The notes: generated by a model from the letters alone, not told the origin. DNA of 64,000 nucleotides from Trichuris trichiura (GCA_037903355.1 JBAJFE010000025.1:930001-994000); one strand, 5' to 3'; positions 1 to 11,775 are shown, numbered from the stretch's first letter. Program-made: numbers and translations.

Positions 1-1181
1 TTCAATGCAATGGACTTTTCAATTGCCGGACCAACGCAATTCCATCGTCTCTCCTCGGACGACCAAGAGAAAGCTTGAAGTCTACGTCGGCTATCTCGCA
101 AAAGCATTGTTTGACCGTCACGACTGCCCGGCCGATTCAAAATGTCTACGGTAGGCAAATCGGAATAAGTGGAATTTCCGGTTCGATCATTTGCCTGCAT
201 GGAAAGCTCAAAGGCGGCCAACACTTGTTCGTAAGCGGATATTTTTTCGGGAATCGCTTTCCGCTCATCGCAGCTTGAAAATATTCTAATCGTTGCATCG
301 CTGCACGCGCACGCTATGTCGCCATTCGACATTATAACAACACCCCAAACCGTTTGGCAGGGAAGCCGAAAAGTTTGCAAGCACTTATTTGTCTCTTTTT
401 CCCATACTCGGACTGTATGGTCTTCGCTTCCGCTTGCAAAGTATGGCAGCGTTTCTCTTGACGATATTGAAAAGATGAAATGTTCATGACCGGTATAGGT
501 TCTTAAACTGCTGGCATTGTCTGCCTGCCACATTCGGATAGTGCCGTCATTGGAACATGAGTAAAACTGCTGGCTTGACGTTACGTACAAACCGCGTACG
601 CAGTCTGTATGGCCATGATAGGAACGTAAAGGGCAACAGTCATCTCCCCATAAAAATATCAACTTGTCCGCCGAAGCGGAAAGCAATCTTAACTTGCCTT
701 CAAATTTCAGAAAAGCTACTGCCCAAACGGTACCTGAATGACCGATGTATTCTGCCCATTCATCGTTGGGACGCCATACGCGTGCGGTGCAGTCCCACGA
801 GCCACTAGCTAATTCGCCTGTCTCTTCACTGACGGCGAGACAACATACTCTGTTGTCGTGACCTTGCAACATCTTCAGCAACTGGAAAGTTTCGCCATCG
901 TAAAGTCGGATTTTTCGATCTGCGCAAGCGGCTACAATGGCACCGTTGGGATACTGGTCGCAAGATGGCATTTCGCAAATCGCTGCCACGGTTTCGCTGC
1001 CACTTTTAATGCGGTAATGTTCGGCAAAAGCCATCGTGCCGGAAACCGGCTGCTCCTTCCACACGCACACCGTACCGTCTTGAGATCCGCTAACCAAGCA
1101 CAGCGAATCTTTGGACGTAAACTGAGCAATGCAACGCACGTCGCTCTCGTGCCCAACAAGATGCTGACGGATTTCGAACAT
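1..1181 (-). CDS. PLAA: Phospholipase A2-activating protein (PLAA/Doa1/Ufd3), 3' end outside window
   Basis: PLAA is a ubiquitin-binding cofactor of the p97/Cdc48 ATPase, acting in ubiquitin homeostasis, endosomal sorting and autophagy. The reading frame opens at the ATG at 1181, with an in-frame TAA just upstream, and stays open for 393 codons to the window edge without an intron. Residues 1 to about 300 form WD40 blades, with repeated ends such as SGSQDGTVCVW, SGSWDCTARVW and SGSEDHTVRVW. The order and the linker (CSDATIRIFSS, then AYEQVLAAFE) follow PLAA rather than a generic WD protein. The last 50 residues (PGSRDGQTMLLRD ... FSWSSEERRW) match the start of the PFU ubiquitin-binding domain. 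The rest of PFU and the PUL domain would lie beyond position 1. No damage is seen, so it is probably functional. Confidence 0.9.
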   Translation of the reverse strand, partial: MFEIRQHLVGHESDVRCIAQFTSKDSLCLVSGSQDGTVCVWKEQPVSGTMAFAEHYRIKSGSETVAAICEMPSCDQYPNGAIVAACADRKIRLYDGETFQLLKMLQGHDNRVCCLAVSEETGELASGSWDCTARVWRPNDEWAEYIGHSGTVWAVAFLKFEGKLRLLSASADKLIFLWGDDCCPLRSYHGHTDCVRGLYVTSSQQFYSCSNDGTIRMWQADNASSLRTYTGHEHFIFSISSRETLPYFASGSEDHTVRVWEKETNKCLQTFRLPCQTVWGVVIMSNGDIACACSDATIRIFSSCDERKAIPEKISAYEQVLAAFELSMQANDRTGNSTYSDLPTVDILNRPGSRDGQTMLLRDSRRRLQAFSWSSEERRWNCVGPAIEKSIAL

Positions 1182-1894
1182 TTTATCCACTGAAACAACA
1201 GTTTGTTAAGCCAAGCGAACACCAAAGGCCGTACTACAAAACGCACATCGACACAACAGCTGAAATGAACTTTAAAATGTGTTTTAATCAAATAGTGTTT
1301 TGACGCTAACACGTTTTGACGTCTGGTTAAAAAAGCTGCTGATACTCGTATCGATAAGCTTAGCTTTAAGGGTACTTTGTTGGTGTCTCGCGTCGAGCGT
1401 GATAAGGCAACATTCCCACGAAGCAACAAACAACCATACCGTACCCCTAAGAAATGAAGAGTACCTGAAAATCACGATTAGCAACATCATCAAACGCGCA
1501 GACCCGAAAACAGTAAGTGCAAAACCTGCGCAGCACAGAACTAAGAAATAGGAGAGCAGATAGAATAAAAGTAATGAAGCCAGGCGCCTCATTTCGTGCT
1601 TCAACCGACGCGGTAGACAAACACGAAACTACGGCGCAAACGAGCGCGCAGTCGTCGCAACGTCGGCTTGCAAGACGACAAATCAAATATTTGGGACCCA
1701 ACTGGACAAAATAAGTACAAAGAAATCGACCGAAACCCCAACAACTTTTTGAACAGACGGTCGGCTGAGGAGGAAAAGGCGCTAAAGCAGAGGGATAAGG
1801 GCCAGCGAACAAATGAAGGGAAAGTTAACTGCAGCTCGCTGGGATAGATCGAAAAAGACGTAGTGGAGCTTAGGAACCTATTAGCCCAACGCGC
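1182..1894. other. PLAA upstream region, no gene seen
   Basis: About 0.7 kb upstream of the PLAA start. Only short overlapping open frames with no recognisable similarity are present. It presumably holds the PLAA promoter and 5' leader, but I see no convincing core element. Confidence 0.4.
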
Positions 1895-2900
1895 GACGAC
1901 CGAAAGGTGGAAAAGTGTTTTACGCTGCTGGACAAAATGCGTTCGCCCATCAAGAGGTAATAGGCGGAGAAAAAGGGAATAAAACTTACTATCGACGATC
2001 GGAATCGATAAGCGAAGCAAGAACTGTCGAAAAAGCCGCTGCAGGAACTAGCAGACGCGCGATAGCAAAAACAACTCGACAAAGAACAGTTAGCGACCGT
2101 AACCGATTAAAGATGCTCAGGTAGCAAAATGCGCGCCATAAAGCAAACCGATAAGCGATCCAACCCGGCTGATAGTTTAAATTTTAAATAAACACCGGGT
2201 TGCACATTTGTTTAAGGAAACTTATTTGACGGAGAAGAATGAAGGTTTACGTAGCTGCGGTAGTAGTTCTACAAGCGCGTAAAGAGAGTATTTTCAAACT
2301 GATCGCTAAACTAGGGACAGCGAAAGGGAGCGAATATAAGAGAGCTTAATGACTGGACGTTGACTGCGATGAGATACAGCGAAGTCAAGCGTAAAGTCAA
2401 CTCGAACCCAAAAACTGAACACACCCTCCTAGCCGCCACAGCGTCTAAGAAATTAAGGCATCTTTACTGCATGCAAGCTGGCCAGTAGGCCGATCTAAGC
2501 CTAAGATCGATATATACGACCAATTAAGAAGTAAAAAGGTTGAAGCATCGAAAAGTATTTTACAGTACTGCACAGGATGCGTTAGCGCCGCGAAAGGTAA
2601 CAAGGGAACGAAAAGCGACTAACACTTACCGGCGATATTGGGAATCGAAAAAAGATAAACAGTCGAAAACGTCTCAACAACAATACAATGCGGCGTTGGA
2701 CGGCAAAAACGATTATTGTCACAGTACAGTAATAAGAATAATCAGGTTGACTTATCAGCGCGTTAACGCCGATTCAAAAAAGATATCTAACGGGCTGAAG
2801 TACTATAGCAATTACATGCGACTTACGACGCATTTGCAGATTTAAAATAAACACAAATACGCGTAGCGTTAAACCTTTGCTTAAGGAAAATACGCTTTTC
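1895..2900. repeat. Diverged direct repeat, two copies about 640 bp apart
   Basis: Two related segments lie in the same orientation. Copy 1 (about 1900-2230) and copy 2 (about 2540-2900) share scattered blocks in the same order: AAAGTRTTTTAC, a run near GATGCGTT/AATGCGTT, GGGAATAAAAC against GCGACTAACAC, CGATCGGAATCGA against GATATTGGGAATCGA, then TTTAAATAAACAC against TTTAAAATAAACAC, then TTAAGGAAA. Identity is patchy, so the duplication is old. Short open frames in both copies are not alike at protein level beyond the shared DNA. Nature unknown. Confidence 0.5.
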
Positions 2901-4517
2901 CATATTGCAACGATTTCAGCAAGCATCAGGCAGATGCAGTCGGCCCTAACCGAAACGGTCGTACAAGCCTGCCTGTGAAAATAAGCTAAACTGAAAAGTG
3001 GAAGAGCCGATGTACGTTTCGCTAAATTAAGGCAAAATGATCGGTAAACAAAATTTCAAACTGTACTAATCGCTACTTAAATTTCAACTACCTTTTGGCA
3101 AGTATTAGGCACTTTAAAAGGGCCATCATTAATAGTTTTCAGAGGATCACGGTTTTAATACATCTTTACAGTAACCAGCTAAAAGTAATCAAGAAGAAAT
3201 ACGGAATTTGTAAAGAAACTCAAAAAACGTCTGCAGGCTCGACGATCTTGCAAATTATTTACACTTAGCGGCTTATTATCGCCAACCATGTTACCTAATT
3301 ATGTATAAGAAAACGAATCTTTTCTTTTGCGTTTGAATTTACGCACTAACGGAAATGGTTGCTAACTGCGTAATAATAAAAAAAATAGTGAACTAAAGAG
3401 GGGCTTCGAAATTACATTATTTCGATTTTACGCTTAAGAAAAGCTTTGAAAAGATATTCTTGATAATGAAACAACTCCCCAAAAACGCTAAACTATATTC
3501 AACGGCTAAAATGGTTGGGACGCCTAAACTTAACAGGATAGTTAGCGGCTTCAGCGACAGTATTGCACTTTAGTAGTCAATAACAGTTCAAACTTTCTGT
3601 ACTTTTGCTTGGGATCAGTTATAACACAGACGCGCCTGGAAAATTAACAACCGAAGAACGACTGGTACTTACTAATGACAATCAGGATTCGGCGGAGAGG
3701 TTGCAGAAATTCCACCCTGCGACCAACCAGCGACAGCCAACGTAACAGTTGAGAACAAACAACTATTGTCGCAGTAACCAGTTTAAAGTAGTCAGGTAGC
3801 AACGCGCGTAATTTAAAACTATTGAGAAGTGATGAACAGGATCAATTAAACTGAGAAATTTTTTTTAAAAAACAGCTAGCTATTGCTGTAATAACTTTTT
3901 ACGTACAAGAACACTGTATTTTATGCAAGCACGAAACACAGTGGCTGTTCTACGCATTTTTGCCTTGTAAACGAATTAAACAACTACGAAAGACTACGTA
4001 AAGAGTTTAGTACCGAAAGGGGCTTAAAACATTTAAAAACTCGAATGAGCGAACCCCCGAAAGAAGATAGAATAGCTCTAACGGCGCGTAAGATACAGTT
4101 TTTTGAACGCGTCAGTACTAAGAGAGGAATTAAATTTTTAAATTGACTTTTGCCTTTTTAAGCCAATGTTTTAGAAAATGATTTCACTTGTGTTGCAACG
4201 GATTTATCAGTGAAACATTCCTAGTTCGCGCGACTCTACGTGGGACGTACAGCATAAATAATAAGCAGGTATGCAAACACAACCAGGCATAATATTCTCT
4301 AAGAAAACGAAAACTGCTCCTCCTGCAGCGGATCGATTGGGGCAAATATGTGTGGAAAATAATAACCAGTACAAAGAGTAGCTCATTTCAACTGGGACAA
4401 CTTGAGACACATAATTCATCAACAGCCCATGCAGCGAGTTTAGCAAATCGCTGCCTCAAGCAGAAAAGCATCCACACTTTCTTCCTACATGACATGCATT
4501 TACATAACAAAGTTGTC
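2901..4517. other. Intergenic, nothing recognised
   Basis: AT-rich sequence with dense stops in all frames between the direct repeat and the first Penelope-like element. No coding similarity, hairpin or tandem repeat stands out. Confidence 0.4.
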
Positions 4518-4643
4518 TCATAGTTGATCTTCTCCTTCATGGATTTGACTTGTTTGATGTACCAGGAAGTAAACTTCTAAGTGCCCTACCAACGAATGCA
4601 TGAGCAAATTGATAGAGAAAATACAAAATTCGAATACCGTACG

Positions 4644-4672
4644 TTTCGGAACTGCTCGTGTTCCGTCGTCAG
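4644..4672 (-). ncRNA. Hammerhead-ribozyme-like hairpin in the PLE-a 3' region
   Basis: Read on the minus strand: CTGACGAC, stem GGAAC, loop ACGAGCA, stem GTTCC, then GAAA. This resembles the hammerhead core (CUGANGA, stem II, GAAA), which is known from Penelope-like elements. One extra C before the stem departs from the consensus, and I could not place stem III and the cleavage site with confidence. Confidence 0.4.
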
Positions 4673-6565
4673 CAGTATGAAGGAGAAGGTGTCTATTCGG
4701 TAAAGGGGTTATATACCACACCGTAACAATGGGTGTTTGATTAGCTGGGTAGGGCGCAGCATTGGAATTTATTAATCGGTGCAGCCCATACTTCACTAAC
4801 CGCCACACCATTGTCGCGATTAATAGTGGAGTTGCTCTGGATGTACAGAGCCTCCTTAATACGCCTAAGATGTAATAAGTTTTCGTGGCATATGATCTTC
4901 AGGTGCGGGTCGAGTGTGCACCGAGATGCGTGCTCAACGATCACTGACGCACTTATCGCGTTCTCCATGGCTTTTTCAAGGGACGCCCCGGGCCGGTGGC
5001 CTGTACCCCATTGAGTCTTCGTTCGGCGTTCTTGTATGTCAACACATTCTTCATGTGTTGGCCGAATATCTTAAGTAAAGTGTTGCCCGTTTCTCCTATG
5101 TAAAAGGCGTTGCAACCACACTTTATTTGATAAATGACACCTAGTCTGCTGTCAAGAAGAATTTTGTTTTTCTCATTCCTCATAATCGAACGAAGATTAC
5201 ATGAACCATTAAATCTAACATTGAAATTTTGGGGGGTGTCCCAGGCTCCTGATCTTTTCACTTAAGCCATTGTAGTAGGGGAGGACCAGGACCGGGCGTT
5301 GTTGTTGGTTATCTGGCTAGGATGGCGGTAAAGGTTTATTTAGTTGACTATGTTTAATGACGGAATTAATGAACTTACTGGGGTATCCGTTACCACATAA
5401 TGTGTTATAAATATATCTTAACTCAGTATCTAAATACTCATGGTCACAAACCGTTAGAGTCCGATCAACCATCCCTTTAACTATGCCTCTTATGACTGAA
5501 ATGGGGTGATGTGAAGAGAAGTTCAGGTGCCGGTCCGAGTGGGTGGGTTTCTTATAAGCTGTTGTCCTTAATTTATTTCCTTGTTTTATGACTAAGACAT
5601 CTAGAAAAGAGAGTTTACAATTGTTTTCTTTCTCAATGGTTAGTATTATCTGTTTCGAGACGAGATTATTCAGGTGTTCCAGGAGAGTTTCTTCGCTGCC
5701 TGATTTTATGATGGCAAAGATGTCGTCCACATATCTTTTGAAAAGGATAGGAGCGTCAAAGTCTTGCAAAGTGCTGATGGGTTTTCTCCTCGAGATGTTC
5801 CATGAAGATCTCAGCAAGTATGGGAGAGAATGGGCTTTTCATGGGTGTCCCATCCTTTTGTGAGAAGAAACTATCCTGGAATCTGAAATAGTTGCCTTCG
5901 CGCATGCAGAAAGATACTAGTTTAACTATGTGGGTGGGGTTTAGTTTCGTTCTCTGCAAAATGGTGTTGTCCGCGTCTAGTAAGGTTTGTAGCAAGTTGA
6001 TGGTATACTCTATACGAATGCTTGTTAAAAGGTCTTTAACATCGTAACTGACCATGATGTCGTCGGGCTGCATTTTTATGTCTGTTAGTGCGAAACAAAA
6101 TTCTTTCCCGTTTTTGACACAGGAATCACGTTTGCCTGTTAGGGGTTGGATTATGGTTTTTATATATGAATAAAGTCTTGAAGTGACACTATAAATGCTA
6201 GAGACAACCGGTCTTAGAGGGATCGCTGGTTTATGGATTTTGGGAAGGCCGTAAAGTTCAGGGCACCTAATGTTACTGATGTAGGAAAGGCTACGGTTTA
6301 TTTCAGAAATAATTGGGTCTTGGGATTCGTTGGCGAAGGAGACTAACATATTTTGCAGAAATTTTCGCGTCTTATCGGTCAGTTCGTGTTTTATGGGACG
6401 GTCAAGGGGATTCCTGAGTAGTTCGTTTACCAATTTTTGTAGATAGTTTGATCCAGTATAACAACCGTATTACCTTTATCAGCCTTTGTAATAACAATGT
6501 CGGCTCTGGACTTTAAACTTTTAATGATCCTCGTTCTGAACTGCTCAGATTAGGGGTCGGACGAT

Positions 6566-6695
6566 TGTTATTGTTGTTGTGTAATACTAGGCTGGAAATG
6601 TAATCTTTAATTTCCTTTGCTGCTTTGCGATCAGTGTGCGCGAGACAGTGCTCAATAACAATAATAGCAATCGTCAACAATAATAACAATTGTGA
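6566..6695. other. Junction between the head-to-head PLE copies
   Basis: The two PLE arms meet here. The block CCGACCCCTAATCTGAGCAG occurs in opposite orientations at about 6543-6562 and 6711-6730. The spacer is rich in AAC/GTT triplets (TTATTGTTGTTG and ACAATAACAATCG), and PLE-a coding sequence runs through part of it. A junction built on (AAC)n-type microhomology fits a foldback made during reverse transcription or repair (inference). Confidence 0.5.
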
Positions 6696-7138
6696 CACAA
6701 TAACAATCGTCCGACCCCTAATCTGAGCAGTTCAGGACGAGGATCATTAAAAGTTTAAAGTCCAGAGCTGACATTGTTATTACAAAGGCTGATGAAGGTA
6801 ACGCGGTTGTTATACTGAACCAAACCGTGCACACACAAATGACAAATGAACTCCTGAGCAACCACCTTGACCGTCCCACAAAACACGAACTGACCGATAA
6901 GACGAGAAAATTTCTGCAAAATATGTTAGTCTCCTTCGCCAACGAATCCCAAGACCCAATTATTTTTAAAATAAACCATAGTCTTTTCTAGATCAGTAAC
7001 ACTAGGTGCCCTGAACTTAGCGGCCTTCCCAAAATCCATAAACCAGCGATCCCTCTGAGACCGGTTGTCTCTAGCATTTATAGTGTCACTTCAAGACTTT
7101 ATTCATATATAAAAACCATAATCCAACCCCTAACAGGC

Positions 7139-7422
7139 AAACGTGATTCCTATTGAAAATATCTTTATTACGGATTCTGTCCCGTTGAGAAGTAAAATAA
7201 AAAGATTTTTTCTTTCCGAAGCTTTCGGGTCTGCCGCGACCCGTCTTCAGCGGTCCTTCGGGGTCCTTCTGGGTCTGCCCGGTCGCGGCAGACCGGAAAG
7301 CTTCGGAAAGAAAAAATCTTTATTTTACTTCTCAACGGGACAGAAACCGTAATAAAGATATTCTCAATATGAAAACACACGCTCCCGTACAAAAGCATCA
7401 TATTTTCAAAACGTGATTCCTA
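7139..7422. mobile_element. Foldback (MITE-like) element inserted in PLE-b
   Basis: An insertion of about 270 bp is bounded by a 14 bp direct repeat AAACGTGATTCCTA (7139-7152 and 7409-7422), which appears once at the matching site of PLE-a. It is almost entirely a hairpin. The left arm 7155-7228 (ATCTTTATTACGG ... TCCCGTTGAGAAGTAAAATA ... CCGAAGCTTTCGGGTCTGCC) is the reverse complement of 7280-7365. The loop of about 40 nt contains GGTCCTTCGGGGTCCTTCTG. The right end has about 45 bp outside the stem. It has no coding capacity and probably belongs to a foldback or MITE family. Confidence 0.8.
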
Positions 7423-8888
7423 AGTCAAAAACGGGAAAGAATTTTGTTTCGCTCAAACAGACATAAAAATGCAGCCCGATGACATCATGGTCAGTTACGA
7501 TGTAAAAGACCTTTTCACAAGCGTTCCCATAAAATATACCATCAACTTGCTACAAACCCTATTAGAGACGGACGACACCATTTTGCAGAGAACCAAACTA
7601 AACCCCACCCACATAGTTAAATTAGTATCTTCTTGCATGCGAGAAGGCAACTACTTCAGATTCCAGGATAGTTTCTTCTCACAAAAGGATGGGACACCCA
7701 TGGGAGGTCCACTCTCTCCCATACTTGCTCAGATCTTCATGGAACATCTCGAGGAGAAAACCTATCAGCACTTTGCAAGATTTTGACGCTCCTATCCTTT
7801 TCAAAAGATATGTAGACGACATCTTTGCCATCATAAAATCAGGCAGCGAAGAAACTCTCTTGGAACACCTGAATAGTCTCTTCCCCAACCAGATAACGCT
7901 AACCATTGAGAAGGAAAATAATTGTAAACTCCCTTTTCTAGATGTCTTAGTCATAAAACAAGGAAATAAATTAAGGACAACAGCTTATAGAAAGCCCACC
8001 CACTCGGACCGACACCTAAACTTTTCTTCTCATCACCCTATTTCAGTTAAAAGAGGTATAGTTAAAGGGATGGTTGATCGGACCCTAACGGTTTGTGACC
8101 ATGAGTATTTAGATACTGAGTTAAGATATATTTATAACACATTATGTGGTGACGGATACCCCAGCAAATTCATTAATTCCATCATTAAACATAGTCAACT
8201 AAATAAACCTTTACCGCCATCCTAGCCAGATAACCAACAACAACGCCCGGTCCTGGTCCTCCCCTACTACAATGGCTTAAGTGAAAAGATCAGAAGCCTG
8301 GGACACCCCCCAAAATTTCAATGTTAGATTTAATGGTTCATGTAATCTTCGTTCGATTATGAGGAATGATAAAAACAAAATTCTTCTTGACAGCAGACTA
8401 GGTGTCATTTATCAAATAAAGTGTGGTTGCAACGCCTTCTACATAGGAGAAACGGGCAACACTTTACTTAAGAGATTCGGCCAACACATGAAGAATGTGT
8501 TGACATACAAGAACGCCGAACGAAGACTCAATGGGGTACAACAGGCCACCGGCTCGGGGCGTCCACCGACAACGGACCCTCGAAAAGCCATGGAGAACGC
8601 GATAAGTGCCTCAGTGATCGTTGAGCACCCATCTCGGTGGACACTCGACCCGCACCCGAAAATCATATGCCACGAAAACTTATTACATCTTAGGCGTATT
8701 AAGGAGGCTCTGTACATCCAGAGCAACTCCACTATCAATCGCGACAATGGCGTGGAGGTTAGTGAAGTATGGGCTGCACCGATTAATAAAAAATTCCAAT
8801 GCTGCGCCCTACCCAACTAATCAAACACCCATTGCTCCTTTCTGCTATATAATCCCCTTACGGAATAAAAACATTCTCCCCAACGCTG

Positions 8889-8917
8889 CTGACGACGGAA
8901 CACGAGCAGTTCCGAAA
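8889..8917 (+). ncRNA. Hammerhead-ribozyme-like hairpin in the PLE-b 3' region
   Basis: CTGACGAC (8889-8896), stem GGAAC (8897-8901), seven-base loop, stem GTTCC (8909-8913), GAAA (8914-8917). It is the same element as in PLE-a, and PLE-c has it with a compensatory change. The extra C after CTGACGA is a departure from the canonical core. Confidence 0.4.
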
Positions 8918-9045
8918 AGTACGGTATTCGAATTTTGTATTTTCTCTAACAATTTGCTCATCCATTCGTTGGTAGGGCATTTTGAAGTTTACTTACAGAT
9001 ACACCCAACAGGTCAAACCCGTGAATCAGAAGATCAACTATGAAA

Positions 9046-11339
9046 CAACCAAAGCCTGTTAAAAGACACCCTATCTTTCGAAACAAAGTTGTCTAGACTT
9101 TTAGTCAATGAATCTATTGGCAAAAGGGGAGGTATTTTTGCAGTGACAATAAGTCAAAATAGCAAACTGCCATTTGATTTATTTAGTCGCATTTAAGCAA
9201 GCAGAGAGAAATTGATGATGAAATAAACAACCGCGTGACACAAAGAGTAAAGCTGTAACGAGGATTAATTCTTATTTTATAATGATAACCTTTTAAAACA
9301 ATTTATTTAAAAGGTTAGTGCTAATATGAACAAACTTTTGGAGAAAACAGCACCGATCGCATCCGCGTAATTAAACCGAAAATGAATTTTCGTAATCCAA
9401 ATATTAATAATCCGAAGTAAGAATCAACAAAACTAACGATAAGGGTAACAGCAGCTCAAGTACATACTTTCTAACGAAACAGACATATAATTTGGAATAC
9501 AAAAGGCAAGCGTAGTTAAGATGCAGCCGCAACAGATAGGCTGAGGCTACTCTGACCGATGCAAGGCCAAACAACTGTGAAACCTATGACGATGTCACTT
9601 ATTTTTGTAATCCTAAATACTTCAACCTTAATTATTTTGACGTAAGGAAAAGCGTAAAAAATGTTGACATAAAAAACATGTCTACCTTCTAGCAAAAACT
9701 GTTTCTCTCAAGCACATCTGCGTTTATTAAAGAATATATGCAATAACTGGCAAAACTGACTTGTCCCTTTACTGTGCATGAATAGCGGCAAGGAAAGCGC
9801 AGTATGAGAGTTAAACAATTATCAACAAGTCGGTATTTAGTATCAATTAAACTAATACTATTCTTTACCAACTTTGAACATACCGAAGAAGCTAATAAGA
9901 AGCGAATTTTCAGCCAGATAGAAAAAACGGTAAATCGGCAACTAAAGGTTCAAGACTTAATCTGGAATAATAAAAATATCGATCGGGGTCTTCGACACTC
10001 TTTTCATCAGCTTTCAATATCCATTTTCAGCAGCTCATTCCTACTGCTAAAAAATAAAGCCAAAGACAGAAAGACACGCTACCTAAAGCATTTTACATTT
10101 AGCCATCGCTTCGGGTCGCTTTTGCCGCGCGGGTTAAGTACTGGTAAAAGAAGTTAATGATCACTTACTGATTGATCTAAAGCGACTTCCACAGGGAAAC
10201 CAAATGAAAAACAAAAACAGCACAATTACCGTACGGTATTACGGCACAAAATTAGTCAGGTACATTTCACACACTTCGCGAATTTTCTACCTCACAACAC
10301 TTTTTCAGCGCCCAATAAATTAAAAACCAAATTTAAAACAGCGAGTTTTATTTTAAAAAATTAATGCTTTCTAAAAATTTAAAAATCAGCATGCGACACA
10401 ACGGAAAGGTAAGATGACGCAACGGAATACTACGGAGAATAAAATGTTTGTTATTAGGCAATAGCGGAAAGTAATTTCGCAGCAAAGCGACCTTACAAGG
10501 AGCCAACTGTACTGTTCGTAACAGCTTGTAAATTTTTGGCTTTATGTGTTGCTTACGCACTACTATGCGACAGAAAACTACGCTCGGCATCCACAGCTAC
10601 TCTTCTTCGATGTTTACTAATAAAAAATCGACCGCCTCGTTTTGCTTCTTACGACTTAACAGCTGGTTGCGAAGCAAACATCCTTCAGGCAATAGGCTTT
10701 GCTCAAAAAGACTTCCCGTAAAAGGTTAATATGCTGCAGCTCCTTACAGCTCAATAAATCTAATTCTTTAGGACATTTATTCACCGCCATGACCGCGTCA
10801 AAACGGCAATGCAGACGCTTAGCGGCGGCGAGTTGCATCGTACTCGACTGTCGCCTTCTGTCGTCGGAATCGCGTGAACAATACATAAGTTCAGTTGGGA
10901 AACGGCTTTGTTCCAAATGAAAGTCGGAATAAAGGAAAAGGAAGCATTATTCCCTGTAAACTATTAATAGCGCGAGTTTACAGTTTAAACTGTGCGCAGG
11001 TACATTTTGTACACCTTCGCTTCTTTACTTGTCACTGTCGCATTGTTCGCTTTTGCTGTCGTCTTGAGCGGTGGTTAGCAAGTCCTCTCTCAAGGCGAGA
11101 TGATATTTAAAATGTGATGCCTGTTTAAATGTGGGCGATTGTTCTGCAGTGAGGCTGCCCCTTATACGATATGTTCTTCGAAGCTGCAGACCATCGGCTG
11201 GTTGCACTGCAGCTGAAGCGTCGCTCCTGATGCGATATGATGACGATGACGATGATGACCGGTCTTTCTACGATATATGAATGATATGTGGAGTAGCACA
11301 GCTTGACCAAGACCGGCCACATTTACAACTGGTTTTGAT
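9046..11339. other. Intergenic, nothing recognised
   Basis: About 2.3 kb with short, unrelated open frames on both strands. None shows a known domain or a plausible exon chain. A low-complexity ATGATGACGATGACGATGATG stretch lies near 11240. Confidence 0.4.
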
Positions 11340-11550
11340 TGTCCACAAACCGAATGCCATTGCCTGAGGCATATAAAGATATGTACATGACAGTGGCAGC
11401 ACAAATGAACGATATCTTGTTGGTGAAGAGCGTGTTGGGCGGCTCAGTTGCTGACAGCGCTACAGGCTTTCGTACTCAGTTACAGTTTGCTTTGAATTAT
11501 AATGGAATCTTTTACGAAAACGATATGCAAGATATACATGCTGCTGCCTT

Positions 11551-11775
11551 TTGAAGATATGTACAGCAGCAGTGCCTACGAAGAGAGTTGAGAGTTTTAA
11601 CAACTCTTCATCCGACCCTCAGGCAATGTTGCTATCTTTGACAGCGGGTGGGGTCGGCTTAAATTTAATTGGCGGAAATCACTTATTTATTTTCTACACT
11701 GGAACCCCGCATTGGAACTCCAAGCTAATGACACAGCATTTGTATTTTGAAGATGTGGTCATCCTTTCAGTCTGA
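11551..11775 (+). pseudogene. SNF2-family helicase remnant (TTF2/lodestar-like C-terminal lobe)
   Basis: The frame at about 11617-11700 reads [20 protein letters not shown] followed by HLFIF. This is motif V of the SNF2 C-terminal helicase lobe, in the form typical of TTF2/lodestar-type ATPases. Downstream the match degenerates: the expected PHWNP segment reads [11 protein letters not shown], and the following DRIYRVGQ block is not found. Upstream frames at 11339-11554 are not recognisable. It is a gene fragment in a repeat-rich region, not an intact gene. Confidence 0.55.

Larger units (their letters stand above)
4518..6700 (-). pseudogene. Penelope-like retroelement PLE-a (RT plus GIY-YIG), defective
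   Basis: Penelope-like elements encode a reverse transcriptase fused to a GIY-YIG endonuclease. Read on the minus strand, a stretch near 6698-6513 (ending LSSSERGSLK) precedes the RT domain (about 6433-5317). The RT carries the YDVKDL motif, the GTPMKSPFSPILAE motif and the catalytic FKRYVDDIFAI motif. A GIY-YIG domain follows (5261-4750) with GVIYQIKCGCNAFYIGETGN. The coding region is broken by a frameshift just before the YVDD motif, a TAG after NKPLPPS, another frameshift before the GIY-YIG part and further frameshifts near 4960. The start of the element is missing. The 3' noncoding part has a hammerhead-like hairpin. It lies head to head with PLE-b and shares several lesions with it. Confidence 0.85.
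6690..9045 (+). pseudogene. Penelope-like retroelement PLE-b (RT plus GIY-YIG), defective, with an insertion
   Basis: Second PLE copy, inverted relative to PLE-a. RT similarity starts near 6735 (DIVITKADEGNAVVILNQ) and resumes after a foldback insertion at 7139-7422. The RT motifs are YDVKDLFTSVPI (7490), GTPMGGPLSPILAQ (7690) and FKRYVDDIFAI (7797). The GIY-YIG part (8281-8820) contains GVIYQIKCGCNAFYIGETGN. It carries the same frameshift before YVDD, the same TAG after NKPLPPS and the same frameshift ahead of the GIY-YIG domain as PLE-a. The 3' region holds a hammerhead-like hairpin and a 30 nt block (TTGCTCATCCATTCGTTGG ...) that is also present in PLE-a and PLE-c. It is dead as a protein-coding element. 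Confidence 0.85.
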
